Shown here piece by piece: positions 45,505-56,417 of a stretch of DNA of 64,000 nt. Position numbers and translations under genes: made by a program. This DNA comes from Alloacidobacterium dinghuense (GTDB taxonomy: Bacteria; Acidobacteriota; Terriglobia; Terriglobales; Acidobacteriaceae), in assembly GCF_014274465.1 (NCBI RefSeq), contig NZ_CP060394.1:4278001-4342000 (forward strand), in the 5' to 3' direction. Position 1 is the stretch's first letter, and each line of letters opens with the position of its first letter. The notes under the pieces are model-generated. The model did no database searches. It had not been told where the DNA came from and saw nothing but the letters and a program-made list of their open reading frames with translations.

Positions 45505-45777
45505 TTAGCGAGCCTCCTTCTTGGTCTTCTTTGCCTTCGCGGCCTTCACCGGCGCTGCCGATTCCGCCTTCGGAGCCTCGCCATGCAGCTTCAGCTCGCG
45601 CTCGCGCGAAATCGTCTTGATGCGAGCGATATCTTTCTTCAGCCCGCGCAGCTTCTTTACGCCTTCACTCTGGCCGAGCTTCATCTGGAAGCGCAGGCGA
45701 AACAGCTGTTCAGCCGCCTTGTGCTCTTCGACGTTGAGCTCGGTGTCGCTCAGATTGCGAATCTTTTCGAGTTCCAT
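45505..45777 (-). CDS. rpmC: 50S ribosomal protein L29
   Basis: A 90-aa protein. The two-helix core MELEKIRNLSDTELNVEEHK to KLRGLKKDIARIKTI is followed by an unusual Ala/Lys-rich tail of 25 or so residues (AKAKKTKKEAR). The usual length is 60-70 aa. It lies between rplP and rpsQ. Confidence 0.96.
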   Translation of the reverse strand: MELEKIRNLSDTELNVEEHKAAEQLFRLRFQMKLGQSEGVKKLRGLKKDIARIKTISRERELKLHGEAPKAESAAPVKAAKAKKTKKEAR

Positions 45778-45843
45778 CTCTTCTTCGTCTTCTCTCCGGG
45801 ACAGCGGGCTAATGCAACCCGAGTCTCCCTGAATCTGTTGGCC

Positions 45844-46278
45844 TTACTTCGCTGCGACCACAGCCTTGACCGTATGACGCTGAACAAAACGCGTCTTGAG
45901 CGGCAGCTTGTTCGAAGCCAGGCGCATGGCTTCCTGCGCGATCTCCGGCGCTACACCTTCCATCTCGAACAGGATCTTGCCTGGACGCACAACCGCGGAC
46001 CAGTGATCGAGCGGACCCTTGCCCGAACCCATTCGAACTTCGGCCGGCTTCTTCGTGACCGGCTTGTCCGGAAAGACGCGCAGCCAGACTTTGCCGCCAC
46101 GCTTGATGAAGCGCGTCATCGCAATACGGCTGGCCTCGATCTGGCGGTCTGTAATATAACCGCACTCCATGACCTTCAGGCCGAAATCGCCGAACGACAG
46201 CTCAGAGCCGCGCCATGCCTTGCCGCGCATCTTGCCCTTCTGCTGCTTGCGATACTTGACCTTCTTTGGCATCAACAT
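45844..46278 (-). CDS. rplP: 50S ribosomal protein L16
   Basis: A 144-aa protein. Core motifs are [40 protein letters not shown], and [28 protein letters not shown] start at 46272 (MPKKVKYR) is as likely as 46278. It lies between rpsC and rpmC. Confidence 0.97.
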   Translation of the reverse strand: MLMPKKVKYRKQQKGKMRGKAWRGSELSFGDFGLKVMECGYITDRQIEASRIAMTRFIKRGGKVWLRVFPDKPVTKKPAEVRMGSGKGPLDHWSAVVRPGKILFEMEGVAPEIAQEAMRLASNKLPLKTRFVQRHTVKAVVAAK

Positions 46279-46350
46279 AATGAAACCCTCAACTAGCTTT
46301 CAGCGAATCGCATCGCTGGGTGCCCCATCCTGACGAAGTCAGGGCGGGAT

Positions 46351-47022
46351 CTAAAATACCGACGTACCCACCGCAGCCTGCGGCTCACGCCGTCTCTGCT
46401 GGTAAATGTCTCCGCGATAGATCCAAGCCTTCACGCCGATCACGCCATACGTCGTGCGCGCTTCGGCAAAGCCGTAGTCAATGTCCGCGCGCAGCGTGTG
46501 CAGCGGCAGACGACCCTGCAGATACCACTCGGAACGGGCGATTTCGTTGCCGTTCAAGCGGCCCGAGACGCGAACCTTGATACCCTTGCAGCCGAAACGC
46601 AGCGCCGAATCGACGGACTTGCGCATCGCGCGACGGAAGCCGACACGCTTCTCCAACTGCAGGGCGATGTTCTCGGCTACCAGCTGCGCATCGAGCTCAG
46701 GCTTGTTGACTTCAAGAATATCGATGAAAACATCACGGTTGGTGCGCTTCTGCAACTCAACCTTGAGCTTCTCGATCTCAGCGCCCTTGCGGCCGATGAT
46801 AATGCCCGGACGCGCGGTGCGGATGATGATCCGCAGCTTGTTGCCCGGACGTTCGACCTCGACCGAGCTGACGCCGGCGGCCTTCAGCTTGTCCTTGAGC
46901 TCTTTCTTGAGCTTGACGTCTTCGACAAGGAGCTTGTCATAGTCGCGCTCGCTGAACCAGCGCGAACGCCACGGCTTGTTGATACCAATCCGAAATCCGT
47001 AAGGATGGACTTTCTGTCCCAT
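46351..47022 (-). CDS. rpsC: 30S ribosomal protein S3
   Basis: A 223-aa protein starting [20 protein letters not shown]. The KH domain [20 protein letters not shown] and the C-terminal [23 protein letters not shown] are clear. It lies between rplV and rplP. Confidence 0.97.
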   Translation of the reverse strand: MGQKVHPYGFRIGINKPWRSRWFSERDYDKLLVEDVKLKKELKDKLKAAGVSSVEVERPGNKLRIIIRTARPGIIIGRKGAEIEKLKVELQKRTNRDVFIDILEVNKPELDAQLVAENIALQLEKRVGFRRAMRKSVDSALRFGCKGIKVRVSGRLNGNEIARSEWYLQGRLPLHTLRADIDYGFAEARTTYGVIGVKAWIYRGDIYQQRRREPQAAVGTSVF

Positions 47023-47068
47023 AGTTCCCTCTAATTCCTACCTTTTAGGGTTGTGACTTCGCGCCTTT

Positions 47069-47128
47069 GGCTCTCGTCCCTACCCTCTCGCTTTGCTCGC
47101 GCTACTCGGCGCTCGCTCCGCGATTCAC
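47069..47128. repeat. Spacer repeat shared with the rpsQ-rplN spacer
   Basis: Immediately downstream of rplV: CTCTCGCTTTGCTCGCGCTA, then CTCGGCGCTCGCTCCGCGATTCAC. It matches 45109-45172 with a few substitutions and one small gap. Confidence 0.65.
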
Positions 47129-47647
47129 CTACTTCTTCGCAGCCTTCTTGGCAGGCGATTTCTTCGCTGCCGGCTTCTTTGTCGCAGTCTTCTTGGCTGC
47201 GGCCTTCTTTACAGGAGCCTTCTTCTTGGCGGGCTTCGCCGCGGCAGACGCTTCCGCGTCGACTGTCTGGACCAGACCGTCCTGCTTGCGCTCAGCCACG
47301 GAGATCACGATGTGGGCCAGGCGGCGCTGATAGCGATAAGCACGGCCCATTGGCGCCGGGCGGATACGCTTCATACGCGGGCCTTCATTGGCAATCGCAT
47401 TCTTCACGTAGAGGTTGTCCACATCCACGTCGAGCCCCTGCTCCTGGCTCAGATAGTTGGCGTTCTGCAGCGCGGAGCGCAGCACCTTCTCAACCAGCGG
47501 AGCAACAGCCTTTTTGGTGAACGCGACTGTATTCAGCGCTTCTTCCACCCCGCGGCCCTTGATCAGATCGAGCACCAGCCGCGCCTTCTGCGGCGATACC
47601 CGCTGAAACTTGGCTTCAGCCCGAAATTCCCGTGTGTCCAATTGCAT
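47129..47647 (-). CDS. rplV: 50S ribosomal protein L22
   Basis: A 172-aa protein. Core motifs are FQRVSPQKARLVLDLIKGRGVEEAL and the hook region MKRIRPAPMGRAYRYQRRLAHIVI. The last 50 residues are a Lys/Ala/Pro repeat tail (KKAAAKKTATKKPAAKKSPA), making it about 60 aa longer than E. coli L22. It lies 33 bp after rpsS. Confidence 0.96.
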   Translation of the reverse strand: MQLDTREFRAEAKFQRVSPQKARLVLDLIKGRGVEEALNTVAFTKKAVAPLVEKVLRSALQNANYLSQEQGLDVDVDNLYVKNAIANEGPRMKRIRPAPMGRAYRYQRRLAHIVISVAERKQDGLVQTVDAEASAAAKPAKKKAPVKKAAAKKTATKKPAAKKSPAKKAAKK

Positions 47648-47680
47648 TGGCTTGCCTCTAATCCTTCTAAAACTTCGCGT

Positions 47681-47968
47681 TTACCGCGGCTTCGCCGACG
47701 ATTCCGCGGCCTTCGCCGAGTGACCCTTAAATGTGCGCGTGGCCGCAAACTCACCCAGCTTGTGTCCCACCATGTTTTCCGTCACGTACACCGGCACAAA
47801 CTTCTTGCCGTTGTGCACCGCGATTGTGTGTCCCACAAAATCAGGGTGGATCGTCGAGCGACGCGACCAGGTGCGGACGACCTTCTTATCGTTCGCCTGG
47901 TTCAACGCATCAATCTTCACCGTCAGGTGGGTATCAATAAACGGGCCTTTTTTCGTCGACCGTGCCAT
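47681..47968 (-). CDS. rpsS: 30S ribosomal protein S19
   Basis: A 95-aa protein. [20 protein letters not shown], then [43 protein letters not shown], are typical. It lies 18 bp after rplB. Confidence 0.97.
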   Translation of the reverse strand: MARSTKKGPFIDTHLTVKIDALNQANDKKVVRTWSRRSTIHPDFVGHTIAVHNGKKFVPVYVTENMVGHKLGEFAATRTFKGHSAKAAESSAKPR

Positions 47969-47986
47969 CAGGAATCCTCTTCGCTC

Positions 47987-48811
47987 TTACTTGCTGTAGC
48001 GGCTGACGATGAATGCGTCGGTCCGCTTGTTGTTGCGCGTCTTGTAGCCGCGTGTCGGCTGGCCCCACGGGGTCACCGGATGACGTCCGCCTGAGGTCTT
48101 GCCCTCACCACCACCGTGCGGGTGATCGACCGGGTTCATCGAGACACCGCGGTTCGTAGGACGGATACCCTTCCAGCGATTGCGTCCGGCCTTGCCGATC
48201 GTCACGTTCTCGTGATCGGTGTTGCCCACCTGGCCAATCGTCGCCATGCACTCCACCAGCACTTTGCGGGTTTCGCCGGAAGGCAGCTTCAGCAGCGCGT
48301 AGTCGCCTTCCTTGGCCACCAGCTGCGCTGAAGAACCAGCCGAGCGCACCATCTGCGCGCCCTTGCCCGGACGAAGCTCCACATTGTGCACCGTCGTACC
48401 GGCAGGAATGTTTTTGAGCGGCAGCGCGTTGCCGACGAGGATGTCGGCCTCGGGACCGCTCATCACGGTCTGTCCAACCTTCAGCCCAACCGGCTGCAGG
48501 ATGTAGCGCTTCTCGCCGTCCGCGTAGCTGATTAAAGCAATTCGGGAGGACCGGTTCGGATCGTACTCAATCGTTGCCACCTTGCCCGGAACGCCATACT
48601 TGTTGCGCTTGAAGTCGATCAAACGCAGCTTCTGCTTGTGGCCGCCGCCGTGGTGACGAATGGTCAGGTCGCCCGAGTTGCGGCGTCCGCCGGTGCGCTG
48701 CTTGATCTGAAGCAGCGGCTTATACGGCTTGTCCGTCGTGATGTCGTCATTCACCAGCGTGGTCTGAAACCGCAGCGATGGTGTGATCGGTCTGTATGTC
48801 TTGATCGGCAT
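47987..48811 (-). CDS. rplB: 50S ribosomal protein L2
   Basis: A 274-aa peptidyl-transferase-centre protein. [20 protein letters not shown] starts it, and the catalytic-region motif [24 protein letters not shown] is intact, including the conserved His. It lies between rplW and rpsS. Confidence 0.97.
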   Translation of the reverse strand: MPIKTYRPITPSLRFQTTLVNDDITTDKPYKPLLQIKQRTGGRRNSGDLTIRHHGGGHKQKLRLIDFKRNKYGVPGKVATIEYDPNRSSRIALISYADGEKRYILQPVGLKVGQTVMSGPEADILVGNALPLKNIPAGTTVHNVELRPGKGAQMVRSAGSSAQLVAKEGDYALLKLPSGETRKVLVECMATIGQVGNTDHENVTIGKAGRNRWKGIRPTNRGVSMNPVDHPHGGGEGKTSGGRHPVTPWGQPTRGYKTRNNKRTDAFIVSRYSK

Positions 48812-48915
48812 CGTTATCTTCTCTCTCGCCGCCAGCTCACTTCAGCCAGCGTTTGCTCAGATAGCTTTCTCCTGAGCAGCAATCCATCTTTTCGTAACCA
48901 GAGTCGTTCTTCTGA

Positions 48916-49209
48916 CTACAGGTTGTTCACGTAATCCGGCATCTTCTCGCCCGACTTCAGGCGCACATACGCCTTCTTCCAGTCGGGGCGGAAACCGGCA
49001 AACTTACCGCGACGGCGCTCTTTGCCGGCAACAGTGGCCGTGCGCACAGCGGACACCTTCACCTTGAAGAGAGCCTCGACTGCCTGCTTCACTTCGGTCT
49101 TGGTCGCCTTCGCGGCTACTTCAAAAACCAGCGTTCCTTCAGTTTCCTTAACGCCCAGTCCCTTTTCGGTGATCAGCGGGCGGCGAATGACTGTATACGT
49201 TGTCGGCAT
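48916..49209 (-). CDS. rplW: 50S ribosomal protein L23
   Basis: A 97-aa exit-tunnel protein that docks SRP and trigger factor. IRRPLITEKGLGVKET and VKQAVEALFKVKVSAVRTA are visible. The ATG overlaps the rplD stop by one base. Confidence 0.97.
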   Translation of the reverse strand: MPTTYTVIRRPLITEKGLGVKETEGTLVFEVAAKATKTEVKQAVEALFKVKVSAVRTATVAGKERRRGKFAGFRPDWKKAYVRLKSGEKMPDYVNNL

Positions 49210-49877
49210 TAGGCCACCTCCGCCTTTCTACGTTTTGAAACCGTCTTCTTGAGGTCCGCCTGCAGCTGTTCGAGTGCAGGCCGCGAGAAGATCGCGCGCT
49301 CATAGCGCAGCAGATCGTACGGATGCACTTCGTTGTTCAGCATCAGCTCTACACCCTTAAGATTGCGCGCGCCGAGAACCACATTTGGGCTCAGCTCCTT
49401 GCTGTTCTCAACCAGCAGGGCGGTCTTCTTGGCTTCGAGCTTGTTGAGCGCCTGACGGTACAGCTTCGTCTTGGGCTCGCTCAGCTCAAAGCTCTCGACG
49501 ACCGTGATCTTGCCGTCCTGCAGCTTTGCGGCAAGCGCTGAGCGGAGCGCGCCCAGCAGCTTCTTCTTGGGGAAGGCATAGTCATAGGAGCGGGGCTGCG
49601 GTCCGTGCACCGTGCCGCCATGCCGCCACAGAGGCGAACGCACCGAGCCGATACGCGCGCGGCCCGTGCCCTTCTGCTTCCAGAGCTTCTTGCCCGAACC
49701 GGAAACCAGCTTGCGATTTTTCGTCGCCGCCGTTCCCTGGCGCAGCGAAGCACGATAGTGCTTCACCGCTTCCCACAGAAGCGCCTCGTTTACCTCGCTC
49801 GGCGCAAAGACTTCATCAGCCAGCTCCAGCGAGCCAACCTTCTGTCCACCGAGATCGAATACGTCAATGTTTGCCAT
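49209..49877 (-). CDS. rplD: 50S ribosomal protein L4
   Basis: A 222-aa protein. The extended loop KLWKQKGTGRARIGSVRSPLWRHGGTVHGPQPRSY and the C-terminal LRYERAIFSRPALEQLQ are present. In some bacteria L4 regulates its own operon. It lies between rplC and rplW. Confidence 0.97.
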   Translation of the reverse strand: MANIDVFDLGGQKVGSLELADEVFAPSEVNEALLWEAVKHYRASLRQGTAATKNRKLVSGSGKKLWKQKGTGRARIGSVRSPLWRHGGTVHGPQPRSYDYAFPKKKLLGALRSALAAKLQDGKITVVESFELSEPKTKLYRQALNKLEAKKTALLVENSKELSPNVVLGARNLKGVELMLNNEVHPYDLLRYERAIFSRPALEQLQADLKKTVSKRRKAEVA

Positions 49878-49934
49878 CGTTTTTCTCTTTCAGCCTGAGA
49901 CCTTTGTCTCAGCCCTAAAGCGTCTTGCTAACTA

Positions 49935-49972
49935 GGCGGCCATCAGGCCGCGTGTTCGCTGGACGCGCAGTC
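49935..49972 (-). repeat. Stop-abutting spacer repeat, copy rplC-rplD
   Basis: Minus strand, directly after the rplC TAG stop: GACTGCGCGTCCAGCGAACA, then CGCGGCCTGATGGCCGCC. The GGC-rich arms GCGGCC/GGCCGC pair. Its first part is nearly identical to the copy after rpsN. Confidence 0.75.
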
Positions 49973-50722
49973 CTATTTCTTCTTTGCTGAAGCCTTCTTT
50001 GAAGCCTTCAGAGGATCGACCGTGCCCGAACCCGCGAATCCGCGGCGCTCGCGCGGCGGAGCCTTCGCCTTCGAGATCAGCACATAGCCGTCGCGAGGAC
50101 CCGGTACCGCACCTTCGACCATGATCAGGTTCTCTTCAATATCGATCCCGCGAATACGCAGGTTGCGAACCGTCACGCGATCCACGCCCATGTGACCCGG
50201 CATGCGCTGCCCGGGAAACACGCGCGAAGGAAACGACGATGCGCCGATCGAGCCCTGCACCTGGAACATGTGTCCGTGCGACTTGGGACCGCCGCCGAAA
50301 TTGTGGCGGCGAACAACGCCGGCAAATCCACGGCCCTTGCTCGTACCCACAACGTCGACATACTTCTCGTCGGAGAAGATATCGACCAGGACCTTATCGC
50401 CGGCCTTGACAGCGCCATTCGAGGACTCCTCGCCCTCGGCAGGCTTCTTCGCAGCGACTTCCACCGGAACTTCCTTCAGAAGCTTCACCGGAGGAACGTT
50501 GTTCTTGGCAAAGTGTCCCTGCAGGGGCTTCGTTACTTTCGAAGCCTTCACGAACTCGACCAGTCCAATCTGGGCTGCGTCGTAGCCGTCCTTCGCAGCC
50601 GTCTTAAGCTGTGTAATCACGCAAGGACCGGCCTGCAGGACGGTGATCGGGTGAACTTCACCCTTCTCATCGAACACCTGCGTCATACCGATCTTCTTGC
50701 CTAAAATCCCTGTAACTGACAT
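49973..50722 (-). CDS. rplC: 50S ribosomal protein L3
   Basis: A 249-aa protein. MSVTGILGKKIGMTQVFDEK, DVVGTSKGRGFAGVVRRHNFGGGPKSHG and FPSRVFPGQRMPGHMGVDRV are the family hallmarks. A short Ala/Lys tail ends it. It lies 109 bp after rpsJ. Confidence 0.97.
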   Translation of the reverse strand: MSVTGILGKKIGMTQVFDEKGEVHPITVLQAGPCVITQLKTAAKDGYDAAQIGLVEFVKASKVTKPLQGHFAKNNVPPVKLLKEVPVEVAAKKPAEGEESSNGAVKAGDKVLVDIFSDEKYVDVVGTSKGRGFAGVVRRHNFGGGPKSHGHMFQVQGSIGASSFPSRVFPGQRMPGHMGVDRVTVRNLRIRGIDIEENLIMVEGAVPGPRDGYVLISKAKAPPRERRGFAGSGTVDPLKASKKASAKKK

Positions 50723-50797
50723 CGTCTTCTCTCCCCATCATGTCTGCGCAACCTCCGCAGCCACTGAAGGTTTTTCTTAACTTGCCGTGGCTTTCTA

Positions 50798-50831
50798 GCG
50801 CCGCAAGGCGCAATCGCCTGGACGGCTAGTC
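50798..50831 (-). repeat. Stop-abutting spacer repeat, copy rpsJ-rplC
   Basis: Minus strand, directly after the rpsJ TAG stop: GACTAGCCGTCCAGGCGATT, then GCGCCTTGCGGCGC. GCGCC-ttgc-GGCGC makes a perfect small hairpin. This copy best represents the family consensus. Confidence 0.8.
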
Positions 50832-51149
50832 CTATTTTTCGAAAGCCTTGATCTCGACGTCCACACCGGCAGGAAGATCGAGCTTCATCAGGGCATCGAC
50901 CGTCTGCTGGGTCGGCTCGAGAATGTCGATCAGCCGCTTGTGCGTACGGATCTCGAAAGCTTCACGCGATTTCTTGTCGACGTGCGGCGAACGCAGCACG
51001 CAATACTTGTTCTTCACTGTCGGCAACGGAATCGGCCCGGCTACCTGCGCGCCCGTACGCTTCGCGGTGTCTACAATCTCGCCCGTCGAAGTGTCGAGTA
51101 CGCGGTAGTCATAAGCCTTCAGCCGAATGCGAATTCTCTGTCCAACCAT
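50832..51149 (-). CDS. rpsJ: 30S ribosomal protein S10
   Basis: A 105-aa protein. [68 protein letters not shown] is the S10 signature. It also serves as NusE in antitermination. It lies between tuf and rplC. Confidence 0.97.
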   Translation of the reverse strand: MVGQRIRIRLKAYDYRVLDTSTGEIVDTAKRTGAQVAGPIPLPTVKNKYCVLRSPHVDKKSREAFEIRTHKRLIDILEPTQQTVDALMKLDLPAGVDVEIKAFEK

Positions 51150-51206
51150 CTCGTGTCAATCTTCCTGTGGGTCAGCAGTTCATCCCGCCAACCCACTCAC
51201 TTTTAT

Positions 51207-51243
51207 GCGCCGCAAGGCGGCGATTGCCCGACGCGGCCAGCGT
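51207..51243 (-). repeat. Stop-abutting spacer repeat, copy tuf-rpsJ
   Basis: Minus strand, directly after the tuf TAG stop: ACGCTGGCCGCGTCGGGCAA, then TCGCCGCCTTGCGGCGC. The GCCGC...GCGGC arms pair. It resembles the copy after rpsH at its first 15 bases. Confidence 0.75.
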
Positions 51244-52424
<1,181 letters not shown>

Positions 52425-52501
52425 TGCCTTGTTCCTCTCTCGTATTCCTGCTAATGCTCTTCTTCACCAGGCCTCAATGAGGCCCAGCCATTTCCAAACT
52501 T

Positions 52502-54583
52502 TTACTTTCCCTGATTGCGTCCGATGATCTCTTCGGAAATCATGCGCGGCGCTTCTTCATAGCGGGCAAACTGCATCGAGTACGAAGCGCGTCCCTGCGT
52601 CGATGAGCGGATATCGTTCACGTATCCGAACATCTCCTTCAACGGAACCATCGCCTTGATCACCTGCGAACCGCCCGTGTGCTCCATGCCCTCGATGCGT
52701 CCGCGGCGCGAGTTGATGTCGCCGATGATCGTCCCCATGTGCTCTTCCGGAACCGTGACTTCAACCGCCATCACCGGCTCAAGCAGCACAGGACTCGCCT
52801 TCTTCGCGGCTTCCTTGAAGGCCATCGAACCGGCAATCTTGAAGGCCATTTCGTTCGAATCGACATCGTGATAGCTGCCGTCGAAGAGCGTCGCCTTGAA
52901 GTCGACCATCTCGTAGCCAGCCAGTACGCCATTGTGCAGCGCCTCGCGGATACCCTGCTCGGTCGGCTTGATGTATTCCTTGGGAACAACACCGCCACGG
53001 ATCGCGTCGATGAACTCAAAGCCCTTGCCCGGCTCGTTCGGCTCCAGGCGAATCTTGACGTGCCCGTAGTTACCCGAACCGCCGGTCTGGCGAATGTACT
53101 TGCCTTCCGCCTCGGCAGGCTTGCGGATCGTCTCGCGGAACGCAACCTTCGGCTCGCCCACGTTCGCCTCAACCTTGTGCTCACGCTTCATACGGTCGAC
53201 AAGAATTTCGAGGTGCAACTCGCCCATGCCGCTGATGATCGTCTGACCGGAATCTTCGTCCGTGTGAACTTTGAACGTCGGATCCTCATCCGCCAGCCGC
53301 GCCAGCGCAAGCCCCATCTTCTCCTGGTCAGCTTTTGTCTTCGGTTCGACCGCGACGTGGATAACAGGGGCGGGAAAAGTGATAGCACTCAGCGCAATGG
53401 GATGCTGCGGCGTGCACAGCGTATCGCCCGTCTTGAGTTCCTTCAGGCCCACGCAAGCGCAAATGTCGCCGGCATAGATCTCGGTAATATCTTCACGCTT
53501 GTTCGCGTGCATCTTCACCAGTCGCCCCACACGCTCGGTCTTGCCCGTGCGCGGATTCAAAACCGTGTCGCCCGTCTTCAACGAACCCGAGTAGAGGCGG
53601 ATAAAGCTCAGCTTGCCGAACGGGTCGTTGATCAGCTTGAATGCCAGCGCGGAGAAAGGTGCATCATCCTTAGCTTCACGGACAAGAATCACCGAATGAT
53701 CGGCAGGATCGATACCCTCAACCGCAGGCACATCGAGCGGGCTCGGCAGATAATCCACCACCGCGTCGAGCAGCGTCTGCACGCCCTTGTTCTTGAAGGC
53801 CGAACCGCACATCACCGGGAAGACCTTCATGCCAATCGTGGCATTACGAAGCGCCTTCTTCAGCTCTTCCGGAGTCGGCGTCTCGCCTTCCAGGAATTTG
53901 TGCAGCATGTCGTCGTCGTTCTCGGCGACCGTCTCGATCAGCTGCATGCGGAAGGCTTCCGCCTTCTTCACCAGATCAGCCGGAACCGGCTCGACTGAAT
54001 ACTTCGCGCCCATCGTTTCGTCGTGCCACACAATAGCGCGCATCTCGATGAGATCGACAACACCTTTGAAATTCGCTTCCGCACCAATCGGGATCTGGAT
54101 CGCAACCGGACGAGCGCCAAGGCGCTTGCGAATGGTCTCAATCACATGCTCGAAATCGGCACCGGCCTTGTCCATCTTGTTGACAAAGCAAATGCGCGGA
54201 ACCTTGTACTTGTCACCCTGCCGCCAGACGGTTTCCGTCTGCGGCTGCACACCCGATACAGAGTCAAACAACGCAACCGCACCATCAAGCACGCGCAGCG
54301 AACGCTCGACTTCAGCGGTGAAGTCAACGTGACCCGGCGTATCGATGATGTTGATACGGATGTTGTTCCAGGTGCAGGTCGTCGCAGCGGACGTGATCGT
54401 AATACCACGCTCCTGCTCCTGCTCCATGTAGTCCATCGTCGCCGTGCCTTCATGCACTTCGCCGATGCGGTGCGTAATGCCTGTGTAGAACAGAATGCGC
54501 TCAGTCGTAGTCGTCTTCCCGGCGTCGATATGCGCCATGATTCCGATGTTCCGGCAACGATTTAACGGTACTTGGCGAGCCAC
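52502..54583 (-). CDS. fusA: Elongation factor G
   Basis: A 693-aa translocase GTPase. G1 [16 protein letters not shown]2 [13 protein letters not shown]3 DTPGHVDF and G4 [10 protein letters not shown] are intact. Domain II ([12 protein letters not shown]) and domain III-V motifs ([18 protein letters not shown], then [17 protein letters not shown]) follow. The C-terminus ends [21 protein letters not shown]. It lies 77 bp upstream of tuf and 147 bp after rpsG. Confidence 0.98.
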   Translation of the reverse strand: MARQVPLNRCRNIGIMAHIDAGKTTTTERILFYTGITHRIGEVHEGTATMDYMEQEQERGITITSAATTCTWNNIRINIIDTPGHVDFTAEVERSLRVLDGAVALFDSVSGVQPQTETVWRQGDKYKVPRICFVNKMDKAGADFEHVIETIRKRLGARPVAIQIPIGAEANFKGVVDLIEMRAIVWHDETMGAKYSVEPVPADLVKKAEAFRMQLIETVAENDDDMLHKFLEGETPTPEELKKALRNATIGMKVFPVMCGSAFKNKGVQTLLDAVVDYLPSPLDVPAVEGIDPADHSVILVREAKDDAPFSALAFKLINDPFGKLSFIRLYSGSLKTGDTVLNPRTGKTERVGRLVKMHANKREDITEIYAGDICACVGLKELKTGDTLCTPQHPIALSAITFPAPVIHVAVEPKTKADQEKMGLALARLADEDPTFKVHTDEDSGQTIISGMGELHLEILVDRMKREHKVEANVGEPKVAFRETIRKPAEAEGKYIRQTGGSGNYGHVKIRLEPNEPGKGFEFIDAIRGGVVPKEYIKPTEQGIREALHNGVLAGYEMVDFKATLFDGSYHDVDSNEMAFKIAGSMAFKEAAKKASPVLLEPVMAVEVTVPEEHMGTIIGDINSRRGRIEGMEHTGGSQVIKAMVPLKEMFGYVNDIRSSTQGRASYSMQFARYEEAPRMISEEIIGRNQGK

Positions 54584-54694
54584 TGTCTCTTCTCTCTAGT
54601 TCTCTCAGGCCTTACCAGCCCAAGGTTCAAATTTCATTCGGGAGCAGCTTTCAGCTCCCAACTTTTAACCACTTTCCTTCATCAACCCAGACCT

Positions 54695-54730
54695 GGCGCG
54701 CAAAGCGCGCGTCCGCCTAGACGGCCAATC
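54695..54730 (-). repeat. Stop-abutting spacer repeat, copy rpsG-fusA
   Basis: Minus strand, directly after the rpsG TAG stop: GATTGGCCGTCTAGGCGGAC, then GCGCGCTTTGCGCGCC. GCGCGC-ttt-GCGCGC forms a strong stem. It is the copy closest to the str promoter. Confidence 0.75.
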
Positions 54731-55201
54731 CTACCAGCGGTAGTGCGCGAAGGCCTTGTTGGCTTCGGCCATGCGGTGAACGTCTTCCTTCTTCTTCATC
54801 GCAGCGCCGCGGCCATTGGCTGCATCGAGCAGTTCATTGGTCAGCTTGTCGATCATGCCCTTTTCGCCACGCGCACGGCCATAGGTCACCAGCCAGCGAA
54901 TCGCCAGCGAGGTGCGACGCTCCGGGTTCACTTCGATCGGCACCTGATAGTTGGCGCCGCCGACGCGGCGGGTCTTCACTTCGAGCAGCGGCTTGCAATT
55001 CTCGACTGCCTTCTTGAAGAGCTTCAGCGCTTCGTCGCCGCCCTTTTGCTCCAGGTTCGTCATGGCGGTGTAGAAGATGCCCTGCGCGGTCGACTTCTTG
55101 CCGCCCCACATCATCGAGTTAACGAACTTCGTGACCAGCGTTGAGTTGTAGACCGGATCGGCTGCAACTTCCCGCTTCGCAATGTGACCTTTTCTCGGCA
55201 T
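54731..55201 (-). CDS. rpsG: 30S ribosomal protein S7
   Basis: A 156-aa head-assembly protein. [42 protein letters not shown] and [14 protein letters not shown] are conserved. S7 represses the str operon in E. coli. It lies 75 bp after rpsL. Confidence 0.97.
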   Translation of the reverse strand: MPRKGHIAKREVAADPVYNSTLVTKFVNSMMWGGKKSTAQGIFYTAMTNLEQKGGDEALKLFKKAVENCKPLLEVKTRRVGGANYQVPIEVNPERRTSLAIRWLVTYGRARGEKGMIDKLTNELLDAANGRGAAMKKKEDVHRMAEANKAFAHYRW

Positions 55202-55233
55202 AAACCTTTAACCTTGCGTTTCTAAACTTTGGT

Positions 55234-55260
55234 GGATCCTTCACGCTTTGCGCTCAGGAC
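55234..55260. repeat. Spacer repeat of the TCCTTC...GCTTTGCGCTC type
   Basis: In the rpsL-rpsG spacer, GGATCCTTCACGCTTTGCGC followed by TCAGGAC matches 42181-42212 in the rplF-rplR spacer. Confidence 0.55.
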
Positions 55261-55276
55261 AGCCGCGCGAACGCGG

Positions 55277-55672
55277 CTACTTTTTGCCCGGAGCAGCTCC
55301 GCCCTTGGCGCGCTTCGCACCGTACTTCGAGCGGCTTTGCGTACGCTTCACCACGCCGACCGAGTCGAGCGTGCCGCGCACAATGTGGTAACGCACACCC
55401 GGCAGATCCTTCACACGGCCGCCGCGGATGAGCACAATCGAGTGCTCCTGCAGGTTGTGGCCTTCGCCCGGAATGTACGACGTGACTTCAATGCCATTGG
55501 TCAGGCGGACACGGGCTACCTTGCGGAGCGCCGAGTTCGGCTTCTTCGGCGTCTGCGTGTAAACACGGGTGCAGACTCCGCGGCGCTGCGGCGATCCCTG
55601 CAATGCAGGCGATGCCGTCTTATAATTCGGCGCCGTGCGCCCTTTTCTCACGAGCTGACTGAATGTAGGCAA
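55277..55672 (-). CDS. rpsL: 30S ribosomal protein S12
   Basis: A 131-aa decoding-centre protein. The start is TTG at 55672 ([20 protein letters not shown]) with AAGGAG 6 nt before it. The conserved [17 protein letters not shown], with the lysine linked to streptomycin resistance in wild-type state, and [13 protein letters not shown] are intact. It is the first gene of the str-S10-spc-alpha series and is preceded by a leader of about 400 nt. Confidence 0.97.
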   Translation of the reverse strand: MPTFSQLVRKGRTAPNYKTASPALQGSPQRRGVCTRVYTQTPKKPNSALRKVARVRLTNGIEVTSYIPGEGHNLQEHSIVLIRGGRVKDLPGVRYHIVRGTLDSVGVVKRTQSRSKYGAKRAKGGAAPGKK

Positions 55673-56093
55673 TCCAAACTCCTTACCAACTCAAAAACTC
55701 TTTTACCGCCTGACGCGACACCACCGCTCGCGCACGATTCGTGACAGCGCAAAATCCGCCATCAGCCCGCGCGAAGTCCGGTGTTGCTTCGCGTCTGCAC
55801 TGCTTCAATCCCAGACGAGAATCAGGACGGTGGCCGCACGTTCCTCTGTCCCGCATAATCGGGAACGAAAGAAAGCCGACTCCGTTTCGCTGATTCCGGC
55901 CTGCATAGTCCTTCAAGGTGAAGGGGGTCGCAGGCACCGATGCGATTCGCCCATCTCATGAGAATGATGGGGTTCGCAGATACCGTATCCGCCAGTCCTT
56001 AGTTTCTCCGACTGGCCTTACTGCGAAGCTTTTTAGGTCGTGGCTGCTCTCCGGATAAGACGCACACGAAGAGCACTCTCATGGAACCTTCTA

Positions 56094-56122
56094 AGAGTAC
56101 CAAGTACCTTTATTTGAGTCAA
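56094..56122 (-). promoter_or_regulatory. Predicted sigma70 promoter of the str operon
   Basis: On the minus strand, TTGACT (56117-56122) and TACTCT (56094-56099) are separated by exactly 17 nt. The -35 matches TTGACA at five of six positions and the -10 is weaker. It is about 420 bp upstream of rpsL and gives a long leader containing GCCAGTC...GACTGGC and other stems. Confidence 0.55.
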
Positions 56123-56300
56123 CAAACCCCGCAAAAATTCACAATTTTCGCGTGTTCTTAGCGCTCTTAACGGTAGTTTAGCACCTTTAAGTGTGCGAAT
56201 GGACCCTGAAATTGCTGGTCCGGAGGCTGCCTTTGCTGGTGCAGAGGGAGACTGCCTAGGGCTTACCTCCCCCTCCCCGGGGTGGGCGTTTCGTTTTGTT

Positions 56301-56404
56301 TTATTTTCAATCGTTTACGGGGGGATCATCCCCCGCTAGATCATTGACTTGATTAGGGTTAGGTACTTTCTAGTGTTTTCAATCACTTAGCGGGGGATCC
56401 CCTT
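56301..56404. repeat. Direct repeat TTTTCAATC...GGGGGATC with C/G arms
   Basis: Two copies of TTTTCAATC-n-TTA-n-GGGGGATC occur, at about 56305-56326 and 56376-56397. In each the G-run is followed by GATC and a C-run (GGGGATC...CCCC), so each copy can form a small hairpin. The block lies between the str promoter and the S9 peptidase. Confidence 0.6.
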
Positions 56405-56417
56405 TCCCTACAGAAAA

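Noticed and set aside
45334-46296. 320-codon plus-strand open frame
   Set aside because: Antisense to rpsQ, rpmC and rplP; no recognisable protein.
47093-48094. 333-codon plus-strand open frame
   Set aside because: Antisense to rplV, rpsS and rplB; Arg/Leu/His-rich shadow composition with no domain.
52679-53998. 439-codon plus-strand open frame
   Set aside because: It is fully antisense to fusA, has no ribosome-binding site and a composition typical of a shadow frame in GC-rich coding DNA.
55683-55937. 84-codon minus-strand frame in the str leader
   Set aside because: No ribosome-binding site or domain, and it lies in the likely untranslated leader.
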